From assembly GCA_036346375.1 (NCBI GenBank), contig CM070511.1, positions 5,332,001-5,396,000 of the forward strand: a DNA stretch of 64,000 nucleotides, written 5' to 3'. Under the pieces are notes generated by a model. That model had not been told where the DNA came from. It made no database searches and saw only the letters and a program-made list of their open reading frames with translations. This DNA is from Guadua angustifolia (Eukaryota; Streptophyta; Magnoliopsida; Poales; Poaceae). The translations under genes were made by a program, and so were the position numbers. Positions 1-9,611 of this stretch are shown piece after piece; positions within the stretch are counted from its first letter, which is position 1; every line of letters starts with the position of its first letter.

Positions 1-1060
1 GTGGTCGTTCCTCAAGGTCAGCTACGGGCAGCCTCGACTCAATCCGGAAGCGGGGACCTTGTCGGGGATGATCACACCCGACGTGCACCTGTCCCAACCT
101 ATGGCTGCATGGCGTACTCTGACGGCCTGCGTCGCGTGCGGTGGCCGGCTAGGTTCAAGCCCGCGCTGATCGAGTGTTTTGACGGGACCAAGAACCCCGA
201 TGAATTCTTGTCTATCTACTCGACCGCTATCTTGGTGGCCGGGGGTGACGAGCTTGTCATGGCCAACTACCTCCCGACCGTCCTAGACGGCGCCGCGCGA
301 ACTTGGCTTTTCAACCAGAAACCTGGTTCCTTCAGGTCGTGGCGCCAAATCCAGAACGCCCTTCGCTCCAACTTTCAGAGTTGTTACGAGTGCCCGGGAA
401 GGGAGAAGGACCTGGATCGTGTCGTCCCGGGCAAGAACGAGCCGCTGCGTGATTTCGTGTGGTGATTCATCCGTACAAGGAACCTGATTCCAAGCATCTC
501 CGACGAAGTCGTAATTAAAGCTTTCAAGTTAGGCGTCCGCGATTGGCGCCATCAAGACTCAGAGATCACCTCGAGGCTCGGCGTCAACAAGCTTTTTTCC
601 GCATGGCGGAAGCGGCAGACGGACGCGACGACGCCGTCTCGCTGAACGCGACCACGACCAAGGTAAGCTTGGTCTAAACCAAACAGAGGCCGCCCGTCCA
701 ACTCAGGGGCGCCGACCACAAGACCACCACCAAGAAGCGGCGTGATCGCAGGGCGGCGAGGTCCGCCATGGTGATCGCTTTCGGCGGATGGTCGCCAAGA
801 AGGTCCTTGAGGTCCAAGATCAAGCTCGGGAGGGATCCAAATCTCGCCAAGGTTGGCCTCGACCTCGCCAGCGCAGAACTAGCCCCAGGAGGGCCGATTT
901 CCCGGCCTGCGGGCGATGCTCGGCCGACAGCGGGCCGGGCACGCCTTAATATGATGAGGCAAAGTTCGCCCATTTCATAGGGCGCCGCCACGACCCACGG
1001 ACCGGCAGGCTTGGCGCAAGCCGGAGGCCTTCTATGATGGGCAGGTGAGATGCCCGTGTT
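1..1060 (+). pseudogene. gag of element H, degenerate
   Basis: Capsid-like polyprotein that packages element RNA. The longest open stretch (1-465) has the plant Ty3 gag signature: FDGTKNPDEFL at about 177-210, a hydrophobic helix with MANYLP near 259, then AARTWLF and SWRQI. A stop at 463-465 breaks the frame, and homology continues out of phase (SISDEVVIKAF near 494-526, SRLGVNKLF near 570-600). The Cys/His motif seen in E2's gag is not readable here. The region from 640 to 1060 has only scattered similarity, with many stops. Its start is outside the window. Confidence 0.8.
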
Positions 1061-1099
1061 CTCGAAGATGACGCCACCAGATAGGGTGAACGCCGCGGA

Positions 1100-1880
1100 G
1101 CATGACGACTTCGATTTGGAGTTCTAGCAGGCGAAGCGCCGGACGACGTCATCTTCGGCGGCTCGCTCGGCTTACTACCCAGCGTGAGGTCAAGGTCGCC
1201 TTGAACCATCTACTCAGTCATCGCTTGAAGCCCTCGAGTAGCCTTTGCAAGTGGGCCGGAGCCACCATCGCCTTTCACCCAGAGGACGCCTCCTGTATGG
1301 CCCGAGACCTAAAGACCGCTTTGGTCGTGACCCCAACAATCAGCAATATCACGGCAGGCGCGCTATGGTCGACGGCGGCAATTCTTAACTTGCCGCAGCG
1401 AAGCGCTTGACCGGGATGCAAATTCCACTGGCCGAAGGTCAAGAGCATCGCCATACCCTTCTTCGATCGTGCACGAAGCTCGACCATTCCTCGGGGTGGT
1501 CTTGCCCGTCACCTTCGCGACTCGAGCAACTTCTGCACCGAGCTGGTCATCTTCGAGGTGGTCGAGGGTGACCTCCCGTACAACGCCATCCTCGGGTGGC
1601 CCGCCCTGGTCAAGTTTATGGCAGCCAACCATTATGGCCATCGATGTATGAAGCTGCCTGGCCCCAATGGCATCATCACCGTGCGGGGCGATCTGCAGGC
1701 GGCACATGGATGTGAGACCAAGGCCTTAGCTCTTGCAGGCATGCTGCCCCATGCCCGGCGGCGCACGACGAAAGCGCCTACCGAAGGCAATAATCCAGCC
1801 AAGGAGACGAAGGCCGTGCCGCCGATGAGAGCGACCCGACCAAAAAAGGCCCACGCCTCGGCCGAGCCGGGTTCCAAATA
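1100..1880 (+). pseudogene. Aspartic protease region of element H, degenerate
   Basis: Retropepsin-like domain between gag and RT. The catalytic segment appears as MVDGGNS in one frame near 1367-1387, after PTISN in another frame (near 1333), so a frameshift lies inside the active-site region. Downstream, 1558-1880 reads NAILGWPALVKFMA and then MKLPGPNGIITVRGD, the usual tail of Tat-type protease ahead of RT. E2 carries the same block on minus at about 16070-16560. At least three frameshifts or stops make it inactive. Confidence 0.7.
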
Positions 1881-1978
1881 GAACTCGAGCTCGCCACCTT
1901 CCTTCGCGCCAACAAAGATATTCGCCGGGAACCCGTGGACATGCCCGCGCCCGAGGGAGGTGATCGAGCACAAGTTGC

Positions 1979-2986
1979 GTGAAACCGGCCTCGACCAGAC
2001 GCCAGAGCCGATCGCTTCCCCGGAGAAGGTTGCGTACCATCAAGGAGAACCTTGACAAGCTCTCAAGGCCGGTTTCATTCATGAGGTTGACTACTCCGAG
2101 TGGCCGCCAACCCGGTCATCGGCAAAAGAAAGGAGGAAAGTGGAGGATGTGCGCCGACCATACGGGGTTGAACTCGGCCGCCCAAGCGACAACTTCTCTC
2201 CGCCAAGATCGACTAGATCGCCGACCCACCGCGAACGCCAAAATGCTGAGCTTCTTGGATGCTTACTCGGGATACCACCAGATCAAGCTGGCGGTAGGCG
2301 ACGAGAGCAAGATAGCCTTCATCACGCCATTTGGCACCTATTGCTACACGACCATGTTGTTTGGTCTGCGCAATGCGGGGGCCACGTTCCAGCGTCTGAT
2401 GACCAAGACGTTCGAGCCACAGATCGGGCGGAACCTTGAGGTCTATGTGGACGACATCATCGTCAAAAGCCCCTCCGAGGGTGACCATGTTCACGACCTC
2501 GAGGAAACCTTCGCCAACCTGAACAGGCACAAGATCAAGCTCAACCCCGAGAAGTGCGTGTTCGGTGCGGTGTCGGGGAAGGTGCTCGGCTACATGATCG
2601 GGGCTCGGGGTTGGTCCAAACCCGGAGAAGATCGGCGATCGAGAAGATGGCGCCTCGACCTCGGCCAAGCAGTCAGAGCCTCACCGCCGCATGGCCGCCT
2701 CCAGATTCATCTCGAGGCTCGTGGCGCGGGCTTCCATTCTTTCAAACTCTGCGAAGCACGGGGTTCGAGTGGACTCCAGAGGCGCAGCGTCCTTCAACGA
2801 CCTGAAGGTATACTGTCTGTCCCCCACCTCCTCATAACGCCGCAACCCGGTGAGAGGTTGCCGCTTTCTCTCGCCACCGCCCACGCCGCGATGGTTGCTT
2901 CTCGTGGCGAATCGGGGTCTCAAAGAAGACCCAATTTATTACGCCGGCGAGGTCTTGCATGGCCCGGGAGCGCTACCCATGTGTAA
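1979..2986 (+). pseudogene. Reverse transcriptase of element H, 3' part frameshifted
   Basis: Copies element RNA into DNA. The longest pol frame in H. It shows, in order, MCADHTGLNS, LDAYSGYHQIKL, FGLRNAGATFQRLM and the intact catalytic box YVDDIIVKS near 2452-2478, followed by HKIKLNPEKCVFG. These are classical Ty3/gypsy RT motifs. The frame shifts after the sequence GYMIGARG near 2610, and the thumb/RNase H part continues in other frames (for example GFEWTPEAQR near 2767). Catalytic Asp residues are preserved, unlike in E2. Confidence 0.88.
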
Positions 2987-3640
2987 TCGGTTGTTGTACG
3001 CTTCCTCATGGCTTCGCAAGCTCCGACACTACTTCCAAAGACATCGTGGTTGTCCCGAGCAACTTCCCGCTCGGGGACATCCTGAGGAACCCAGAGGGTG
3101 GAGGATGAATCGCCAAATGGGCCATGGAGCTGGCGGCGTTCGACGTCCAGGTCGTGGCCCGGACGGCCATAAAGTCACAAGTGCTCGCCGACTTCGTGGT
3201 CGAGCAGACGTCGCAGCCCGCTCTCGAGCTTCAGGTCAAGGAGGAGAAGCCCTGGGTCATGTTCTTCGATGGCTCAAGGTCCTTCAAGCGTTTTCGGGCC
3301 GGGATCCTCATCCTCATACACAAGCGACCGCTAAGGTACGTGGTTCGCTTCGGTTTCCAATGACCAACAATGTGGCAGAGTACGAGGCCCTCCTGGCTGG
3401 CTTATGAGCTTGCAAGGCATTGGGCGTGCGCCGGCTGGTCGTGAAGGGCGACTCCCAGCTCGTCATCAACCAGTTCAACAAGGACTACCAATGCTCGGGG
3501 ACTCGATGGCAAAGTACTCGCCGAGGTGCGCAAGATGGAGAAGTGGTTCCGAACTTGGAGCTCAAGCACATTCCTGGGAGGGACAACTCACGCCGGACTT
3601 CCTCTCCAAGCTCGGCTCCTCCGATGACGATATCCCCCGA
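2987..3640 (+). pseudogene. RNase H and second RNase H-like (aRNH) domain of element H
   Basis: The second RNase H-like domain is well visible: WVMFFDGS near 3256-3280, NNVAEYEALLAGL near 3369-3405, GDSQLVI near 3450-3470 and a final GRDNS near 3580. Ty3 elements of the Tat lineage carry two RNase H domains, the second of archaeal type, and these motifs match that second domain. A stop after AGL (3405) and one or two frameshifts separate the blocks. The first RNase H, before 3120, is poorly readable. Confidence 0.75.
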
Positions 3641-3789
3641 CGCATCCTCGAGACGCCGGGCGGCCCCTTCGATCTCCGGTCAAGAGGTCCCGCCACTGTG
3701 GTCGGCTGTATCCCTCCCGGCCGAGCCCATCCACAATTTTTCTTACTAGGGGCGACTCACACCCCACCTGCCGAGAGGAGCAGGATCAA

Positions 3790-4660
3790 ATGATGAGCAA
3801 GCTTGTACACGCCAGTGGACGACAAACTCTATAGACGGAATGTATCCGGCATTCTGACTCGGTGCATCTCTCGCGAGGAGGGTAAGTACCTATTAAGTGA
3901 CATTCACTCAGGCCTCTGTGGGGCGCACTCTTCATACAGAATCGATGGTCGGTAAGACCTTCCATATGGGGTACTCATCGCCAACGGCGCCAGATGCTCG
4001 TGATATCGTCCGCGACCGCCGCTTGCCGCCCACGCCAGAAGACGATCACCGGATATGCCCTTCGCACCATCCCGCCGCTGGCCTTTCTACCGGGGCCGGA
4101 TATCCTCGCCCTTTTCCTCAAAGCGGTCGGGGAAGAAATTTCGTTCATGGCCATAGACACCTTCACCAAGTGGATCGCCGAACTCGTCTCGCCATCATCG
4201 CACGGGATGGCCGCTTCGCTTTTTTAAACGTTCGTGGTCACCGTGCACGGGTTCCATGCAAGATTATCACCGACAACGGTACTTTCGCTTACCAAAGGAG
4301 TTGTTCCAGGAGTTTCGCGAGGAACTCGGCATCAAAATATGCTTCGCTTCGGTGGCTCACCCCTAGAGCAACGGAGCAGCGGAACGCGCCAACAGGCAAA
4401 TCGTCCAGGGCGTCAAGAAGAGAGTCACAGATGAGCTCGAACACCACGGCAAGACCTGGGTGGACAAACTTCCCACCGTCCTATGGTCTATTCGTACCAC
4501 GACAAGCCGAGCCACAGGGTCCACACCTTCCGGCACTGCGTGTTCGATCGGAAGCGCCCCGCCTCCGAGGTTACTCGGGCTCGCCAGAGTCGCTTGGTCG
4601 ACTAAGTCGACTTTTGAGCACGAACGGTCTCGACCTTACCCTCGCAGGAAGAAGTAAGAT
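3790..4660 (+). pseudogene. Integrase of element H, heavily frameshifted
   Basis: Would insert element cDNA into the genome. Pieces of the core fold occur in several frames: GLCGAH near 3912, FTKWI near 4160, CTGSMQ near 4243, then ELGIKICFASVAHP near 4324-4365 and GAAERANRQIVQGVKKRV near 4375-4430, followed by TWVDKLPTVLWSIRTT near 4455-4500. These match plant Ty3 integrase around and after the DDE core. At least five lesions are visible. The corresponding E2 block lies at 13240-13995 on minus. Confidence 0.72.
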
Positions 4661-5062
4661 GTCGTGCAATCGCCACGATCAACGCACTACCGTGTAAGCT
4701 CTTCGCAGACATGCGTCTCGGCCGTTATTTACCTAGGAAGCTCCTTGTTGGGGACCTAGCCTGAGGCGGATTCAGGGCTCATCCAAGACCAACAAGTTAT
4801 CCACATTGGGAGGTCCCCTATAGAGTCGCTTTCAACAGACGCACGAGGGCTTACTGAAGCTAGCGATGCCCGATGGCGAGAGAGCTCTCTAGCTCGTGGA
4901 ACATAGATCGACTCGAAAGTTTTATGTGTAACCTCTATACCTTGAATTTCAATAAAGTCCGTTTCTATTATTCTCGCTCTTTATGTCTCTTGCCACTTGT
5001 GTTTGCAGATGCGGTTCTTTTGTCCAGACTCTTTTCTTTCACGACCTTCGTGGCGCCATTTC
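4661..5062 (+). other. Post-pol spacer of element H, first part
   Basis: Non-coding DNA between pol and the antisense gene. It contains CTAGGTCCCCAACAAGG in reverse form near 4735-4765 and a CAATAAAG signal at about 4949-4956 that could be a poly(A) signal for the gag-pol transcript. The same signal sits at the same place in E2 (minus, near 12917), so it is conserved. The spacer is cut by E2 at 5063 and resumes at 19280. Confidence 0.6.
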
Positions 5063-5067
5063 CTCTT
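5063..5067. repeat. Target site duplication CTCTT, left side of E2
   Basis: Five bases CTCTT directly precede the TG end of E2, and the same five bases follow its other end at 19275-19279. A perfect 5-bp duplication is the expected footprint of Ty3 integrase and proves that 5068-19274 entered as one unit. Confidence 0.9.
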
Positions 5068-5727
5068 TGTCGACGATCGGGATCGCCAACCGCAAGAAAA
5101 GAGGTAGGGTCGAGAGTTTATGGGACCCGAGCCGCATTTTGCTCTCAACGGAAGGAAGAAAAATCGATCGTGGTGATGGCTTGAGCAAGGCGACAACGAG
5201 CACGAGATGAGTTTATACCGGTTCGAGCCCCCGTGAAGGTAATAGTTTACTCCACCGCCTTTGCGGCGGTGATTCTTGTTATATGGGTGTATAGAGAAGG
5301 TTTACAACTCAAGACAAGAATGGTGATTCCTAGCTCGAGTCATTGTGTGCTATGTTGTCTTCGTGGTCCTTTGGAGCTCATCGCCTCTGGTCTTTATCCT
5401 TCGCCATAGCAATCGCCGGAGCGATCCTTGGGAAGTGGCCGTGGCACCTTGAGGGCTGGCAAAGAATCGCCGAACTTGCTGCCAAGACTCTTAGTCATCC
5501 CCACGACCCGCTCTCTGAACTGTCAATGAATGCTAGATCCGAATCCTAGGGCGGACTAGGGCTTCAGACGAGACCCCGCCGAGCTCGAGGTCGCGGCGGA
5601 GTCGAGCTCGGCACACCGCGCTGAGGTCGAGCGCCTCAAGGCGCACCAGTGTCGCGGCTCGGGCCTTCCGAGCTTGGGGATCCGTTGACCGCACGCCGGC
5701 CGATCAAGGAGTTCCTAGCCCTCGTCA
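5068..5727 (-). repeat. 3' LTR of E2 (660 bp)
   Basis: On plus it starts TGTCGACGATCGGG and ends CCCTCGTCA. It aligns end to end with 18617-19274 and, inverted, with H's LTR at 23424-24098. The TATA-like site of the other copies (TATAAAGACC) reads GATAAAGACC here, so the box is damaged. The neighbouring purine tract at 5728-5743 fixes its orientation. Confidence 0.88.
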
Positions 5728-5743
5728 GCCAGCCCCCGAGGCT
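5728..5743 (-). other. Polypurine tract of E2
   Basis: On minus the sequence CCTCGGGGGCTGGC directly precedes the TG start of the 3' LTR. The same tract (CCTCGGGGGCTAGC) precedes H's 3' LTR at 23410-23423. It primes plus-strand DNA synthesis in LTR elements. Confidence 0.75.
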
Positions 5744-5903
5744 CTAGGTCGGAGGGAACCCTCAGGACGACCTCGAGCCTTATTCTTGGGACGAAAAAAA
5801 CCTTCGTAGGTCTTGACTCCTTGGTCGAGGTCGGGCGGAGACCACAAGGCAAGTCCCTTGGCCTCGACACCTGGCGACCTTCGGACTTCTCGATGTTGGT
5901 ACG

Positions 5904-8900
5904 TGTCATGGCCCCAAATTCGAATTCGTCTTCTGCGGCGAACATTAGCGCCAACCGAGTTTTGGCCGCACTTGAGATCAATTTCCGACTTCAGTCAAGG
6001 TTCTAAACTGCCACTTAGAAGTATTTCCAAACTTAGCAAAAATTAAGAGCTTAACAATTTTAGGACTTAGCCATTCTCATTTTTGTCACTAGTGGGGTCA
6101 AGTGAGCAATGCACAAAGATTTGAGCACAGCCAAACCAAATCAACACATCATTTTTATCGCCTCCTCACCCAAAACCGAACCAGCCCTTTTTTTTTTCCA
6201 TTCCCACGCACCCCTCTTTTCTTCTCAAGCCACTTCCTCTGGCTGCCTTCTCCAGCACTTCTCCCCTTTTGTGGCGCCTCCTCCAGCAGCACTTCTCCTT
6301 GGTGGTGGCCTCCATCTCCCTCCAGCAAATCCACAAGGCAGCAGCTCCTCCTCCCAGCCGGCCTCCTTCCCTTGTGCAGCCTCTTCTCTCCTCCTCCACT
6401 CCTTGAGGTAAGGCTCCCTAGGGTTTAGGTTTTGATGGGTTATTTCCTGGTCTTGGGTGCTGCCATGATGTATTGGGGGCTTAGATGAGTGGAGAATCAA
6501 GGTTTGAATGGGGAATAACCAATCTAGGGTTTGGAGCAAGTTCTGAATTTTCGAGCAGAATTTTTAGCTACTGTTTCGGGCTGATTTGAGAAAATTCTGA
6601 GCATCTCCTGCTAGGTTGGCTGTAGAGAAAGTTGTGGGTAATCAAATTATCTTTCATTTCCAACTGAATCACCTCATTTAGTTAATCTAGCTGAAAGTTA
6701 TGTCTATTTTAGTGCATGCTGCTCTGAAAGTGCTGATATGGTGTAGCTGAAACTTGTGGTGCGAATTAAAAATTGTTAGAGGCTGAATTAGAAATTAATT
6801 TTGCCTGAGAAGTTTTAGGAAATTTCATGTAGATTATAAAAATGTCATCCTTTACTCAATTCCATTAAGTATAGAAATTTATATGTTGAATTTTGTGCAT
6901 ACTGTCTGAAACTTTGAAAATACTGAACTCTGAAAACTGCCCTCTGTTGCTGGCTGAACTGGGAGTTACCTGGGTAGAATCTGAGTGATTGGCCAAAGCT
7001 AATTTGTAGGTCTATGCCTTATGGTCGTGTAGGCTCTGAGTTTGCTCAATTTGGCTATGGGATCAAAAAGTTATGGTCATTTGTATACATGCTGTCCTGA
7101 AACCGTGTTTCTGAAAATTCAGACTTTGAGACTAAAGTTCAGAGTTTAATTGCAAACTTTAAATTTATATTCTGAATGTTATGATGCATGGTAATGTTAG
7201 ATCACCCTTTTGTGGTCTTTTTTTTTCGAGTCCAAGAAGTCATTTTTGGGTTAGCCAAATAAAAGTTATGCCCGCTAGAGGTATATGCATGTTATTTTCA
7301 GATTTTGGCTTTAGAGTAGAAGTTGAGTCTTGCAATTGCATTTTCATTCTTCAATTGAGATGAATGTTTGCACTTTTGGATTTGTCTTGAGGATGCATTT
7401 AGTATTTTCATTTCATATGCATCGCATGCATCTCATTTTTTTTTCATGCATTGATATCGTAGAGAGCGAGCTCATGGTTGGGACGCTGTTGCAAGCGAGG
7501 GTGTTACTAGGAGAGCGGCTATTATTGAAAATCTAGCAGAAGCTCAAGGCAAGCACCTAAGCATGTTTAACCTTATACGATTGTATTTTAGCTTAATAAT
7601 TTGCTTATTGGATGATTATGTCTTGCATTAGGAATTGAAATGTGGGATAGGATTAGAACCTACTTGTTGCACATACACTCATTGATAATTGTTGAATGCC
7701 TTCCTTGGAGCTAGTATATGGGTATTTATATTGTGTCCATGCTTAGTTTGCTTAGATGTCGGTATGGGCCAAGTGGTGGAAGGTTCCATCACTTGAGTTT
7801 AATTACTTCACACTATTGGGTTTCAATGGATATGGTTATATTCTGAAATGTAAAATTTGAGACCCAGGCGAGAGGGTTGGATCATTTGAGTGTGGAGACT
7901 CAAATGTTGTAGTCTCGCTTTGTGTTGGTTAAGGTCCGATCCGTTGTTTGCCATGTTGATCGAGCACCCTTGTTGATCGCATGCCCGATATAATGGTACG
8001 GTAAGCCACCCTTTCATGGCATACTACTCGATGGGTCATGCCCTCATGCGATTGGGCGTGGTTGAGGGTGAGGCCTAGGTCTACTCTTGAGGGCTAAGCG
8101 AGGCTTGAGCCGCCGAGGTAGGTTGCTAGGTGCTCGGGCCGCATGAGGATGGTTCAACAGTAGATATGGATGGGAGGAGGGTTGACATGAGGTTCCTTGT
8201 GGCACATGTCGTGCGCATTGATGATCCCTGCAGGTGAATAAGCAATTGAATTGCAGCGCTCTCGGATATGAGCACGCTTGTATCATCCGACATTTCAACG
8301 TAGTAACAACTTAAACTTGAAACTAGTTGGTATATTTGATGTTGATGCTTGTTTCATGTTATTATTTACTCTCTTTAATGCTTAAATTCAGATTTCACTC
8401 TAGTAGTAGGTGCTGTCCATAAATGCTATAAAACTTGTAAATTGAGTAGATGAATGTGATTATGCAACAAAGTTAAGCTTTTATGCACTTTTACCTTAAG
8501 CTTATTCCTTGCTACATCCAAATGCATATTCTTTCGAGTCGGTCATATATGGACCACTTGTAAAGTCTTGCGAGTGCCTATACAGTACTCATGCTTCGCT
8601 TTGTGGTTTTCGGTGAGGACACCGCAGGTGTGAGTTCTGCCGCTTTTGCTTCTCGGTGGTCGGGTGGGACACCGAATAGCGACTAGGCTCGACGCGTTAA
8701 ACGCCCTGAAGTGTTCAAGGCGTGACACTTCCTGAGATGTCTTACTTTTGGTTTAATATGTTGGTTGTGAGCTCATTTTGTTGTATAGCTAGCCTTCTAA
8801 ACTATGTCTAGTCCTTGTTTAAATACTTGCCTATTTCCATGTTGAACCTTGTTGTAAGACCATGCTTAACTCATGTTTAGGATGCTACTTCTATCCATCT

Positions 8901-9372
8901 TTGATCCTTATGCTATGGTTGTTGTTGTTATGCTATACTTGATTAATTGTTTCTTCTGTTCTGTGTGGATGTTCGTGATTTCTAGGGGCGTCATACCTTA
9001 AATTTTGTAGATTTTCCAGAGTCTAGGTTGGCTCTTGTGTGGTTGTCTGGTTTGTCTTTGTGCCTTGGTTTTAGTCGTTGTTGTGCTTCGCGCTTCGTGT
9101 CTCTGGTAGTAAAGTTTTGGGTTCGTTGCCTTTATGTGCATTGGTTTGATATGGCAATGGAAACCGTTATGCGAGGCGATCCCGGCGAAGTTTCGGGTTG
9201 CATACCGGGGAATACGGAATTGTTGTCGAGTTATTCAATGGAATCGTTGTTGTCCTAATTGGGCTTGGGTGTTAGCACCGTGAGCACCATCGGTGATCCG
9301 TTGCTAACCTCCAAATCCAATAAGGGTGACCGGACATTCAAATAACCCGAGGACGGTCTGGGGCGTTCCTCA
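5904..9372 (+). mobile_element. 3.5-kb insertion in E2, probable solo LTR of a long-LTR Ty3 element
   Basis: H's uninterrupted copy of this segment (minus, near 23270) shows that E2 should run straight from GGTACG (5898-5903) to GACGGATG (9374-9381). The 3469 bases between them start TGTCATGG and end TTCCTCA, which fits LTR termini. The flanks GTACG and CGACG agree in three of five bases, so the target duplication is decayed. Inside there is no transposon protein. A CT-rich stretch at 6180-6400 is followed by a splice-donor-like GAGGTAAGG at 6409, then AT-rich DNA, as in Tekay/Del LTRs of 3-4 kb. Orientation plus is inferred. Short ORFs here (for example 6102-6428) are low-complexity and not believable genes. 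Confidence 0.6.
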
Positions 9373-9611
9373 CGACGGATGTGAACGGTTGGTGGGCACT
9401 GGCAGCGTCTCGACCAGTAGCCCAAAGCCTATAATCGCACTCAAATGCGTGGTTGCACGCTTTTTGAGGCGCCGTGGACCGAACTTTCGGTTTATAAACC
9501 CAGCATTACTGCCGTTAAATCCAGCTCTTGCTCTTCGCCCTTAGCCTTCCAAGCTTTTCGCCCGAAAGCAAGGTCCTCCTTTCGCATCAGACCAAACCGA
9601 CCTCAACCGCC
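9373..9611 (+). other. E2 region upstream of the antisense gene
   Basis: Matches the region between the extra gene and the 3' LTR in H (minus, about 23270-23010), for example GAACGGTTGGTG at 9383. It holds a TATA-like GTTTATAAACC at about 9490-9500, about 110 bases before the conserved ATG at 9612. This is a candidate promoter for the antisense gene, although H has no equally clear TATA box here. Confidence 0.45.

Noticed and set aside
5073..5760. LTR after H's integrase taken at first as H's own 3' LTR
   Set aside because: It lies in the opposite direction, its purine tract is on its right, and the 5-bp duplication pairs it with 18617-19274. It is E2's 3' LTR.
6102..6428. Pro/Ser/Leu-rich ORFs on both strands
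   Set aside because: Low-complexity CT-rich leader of the inserted LTR, no conserved motif.
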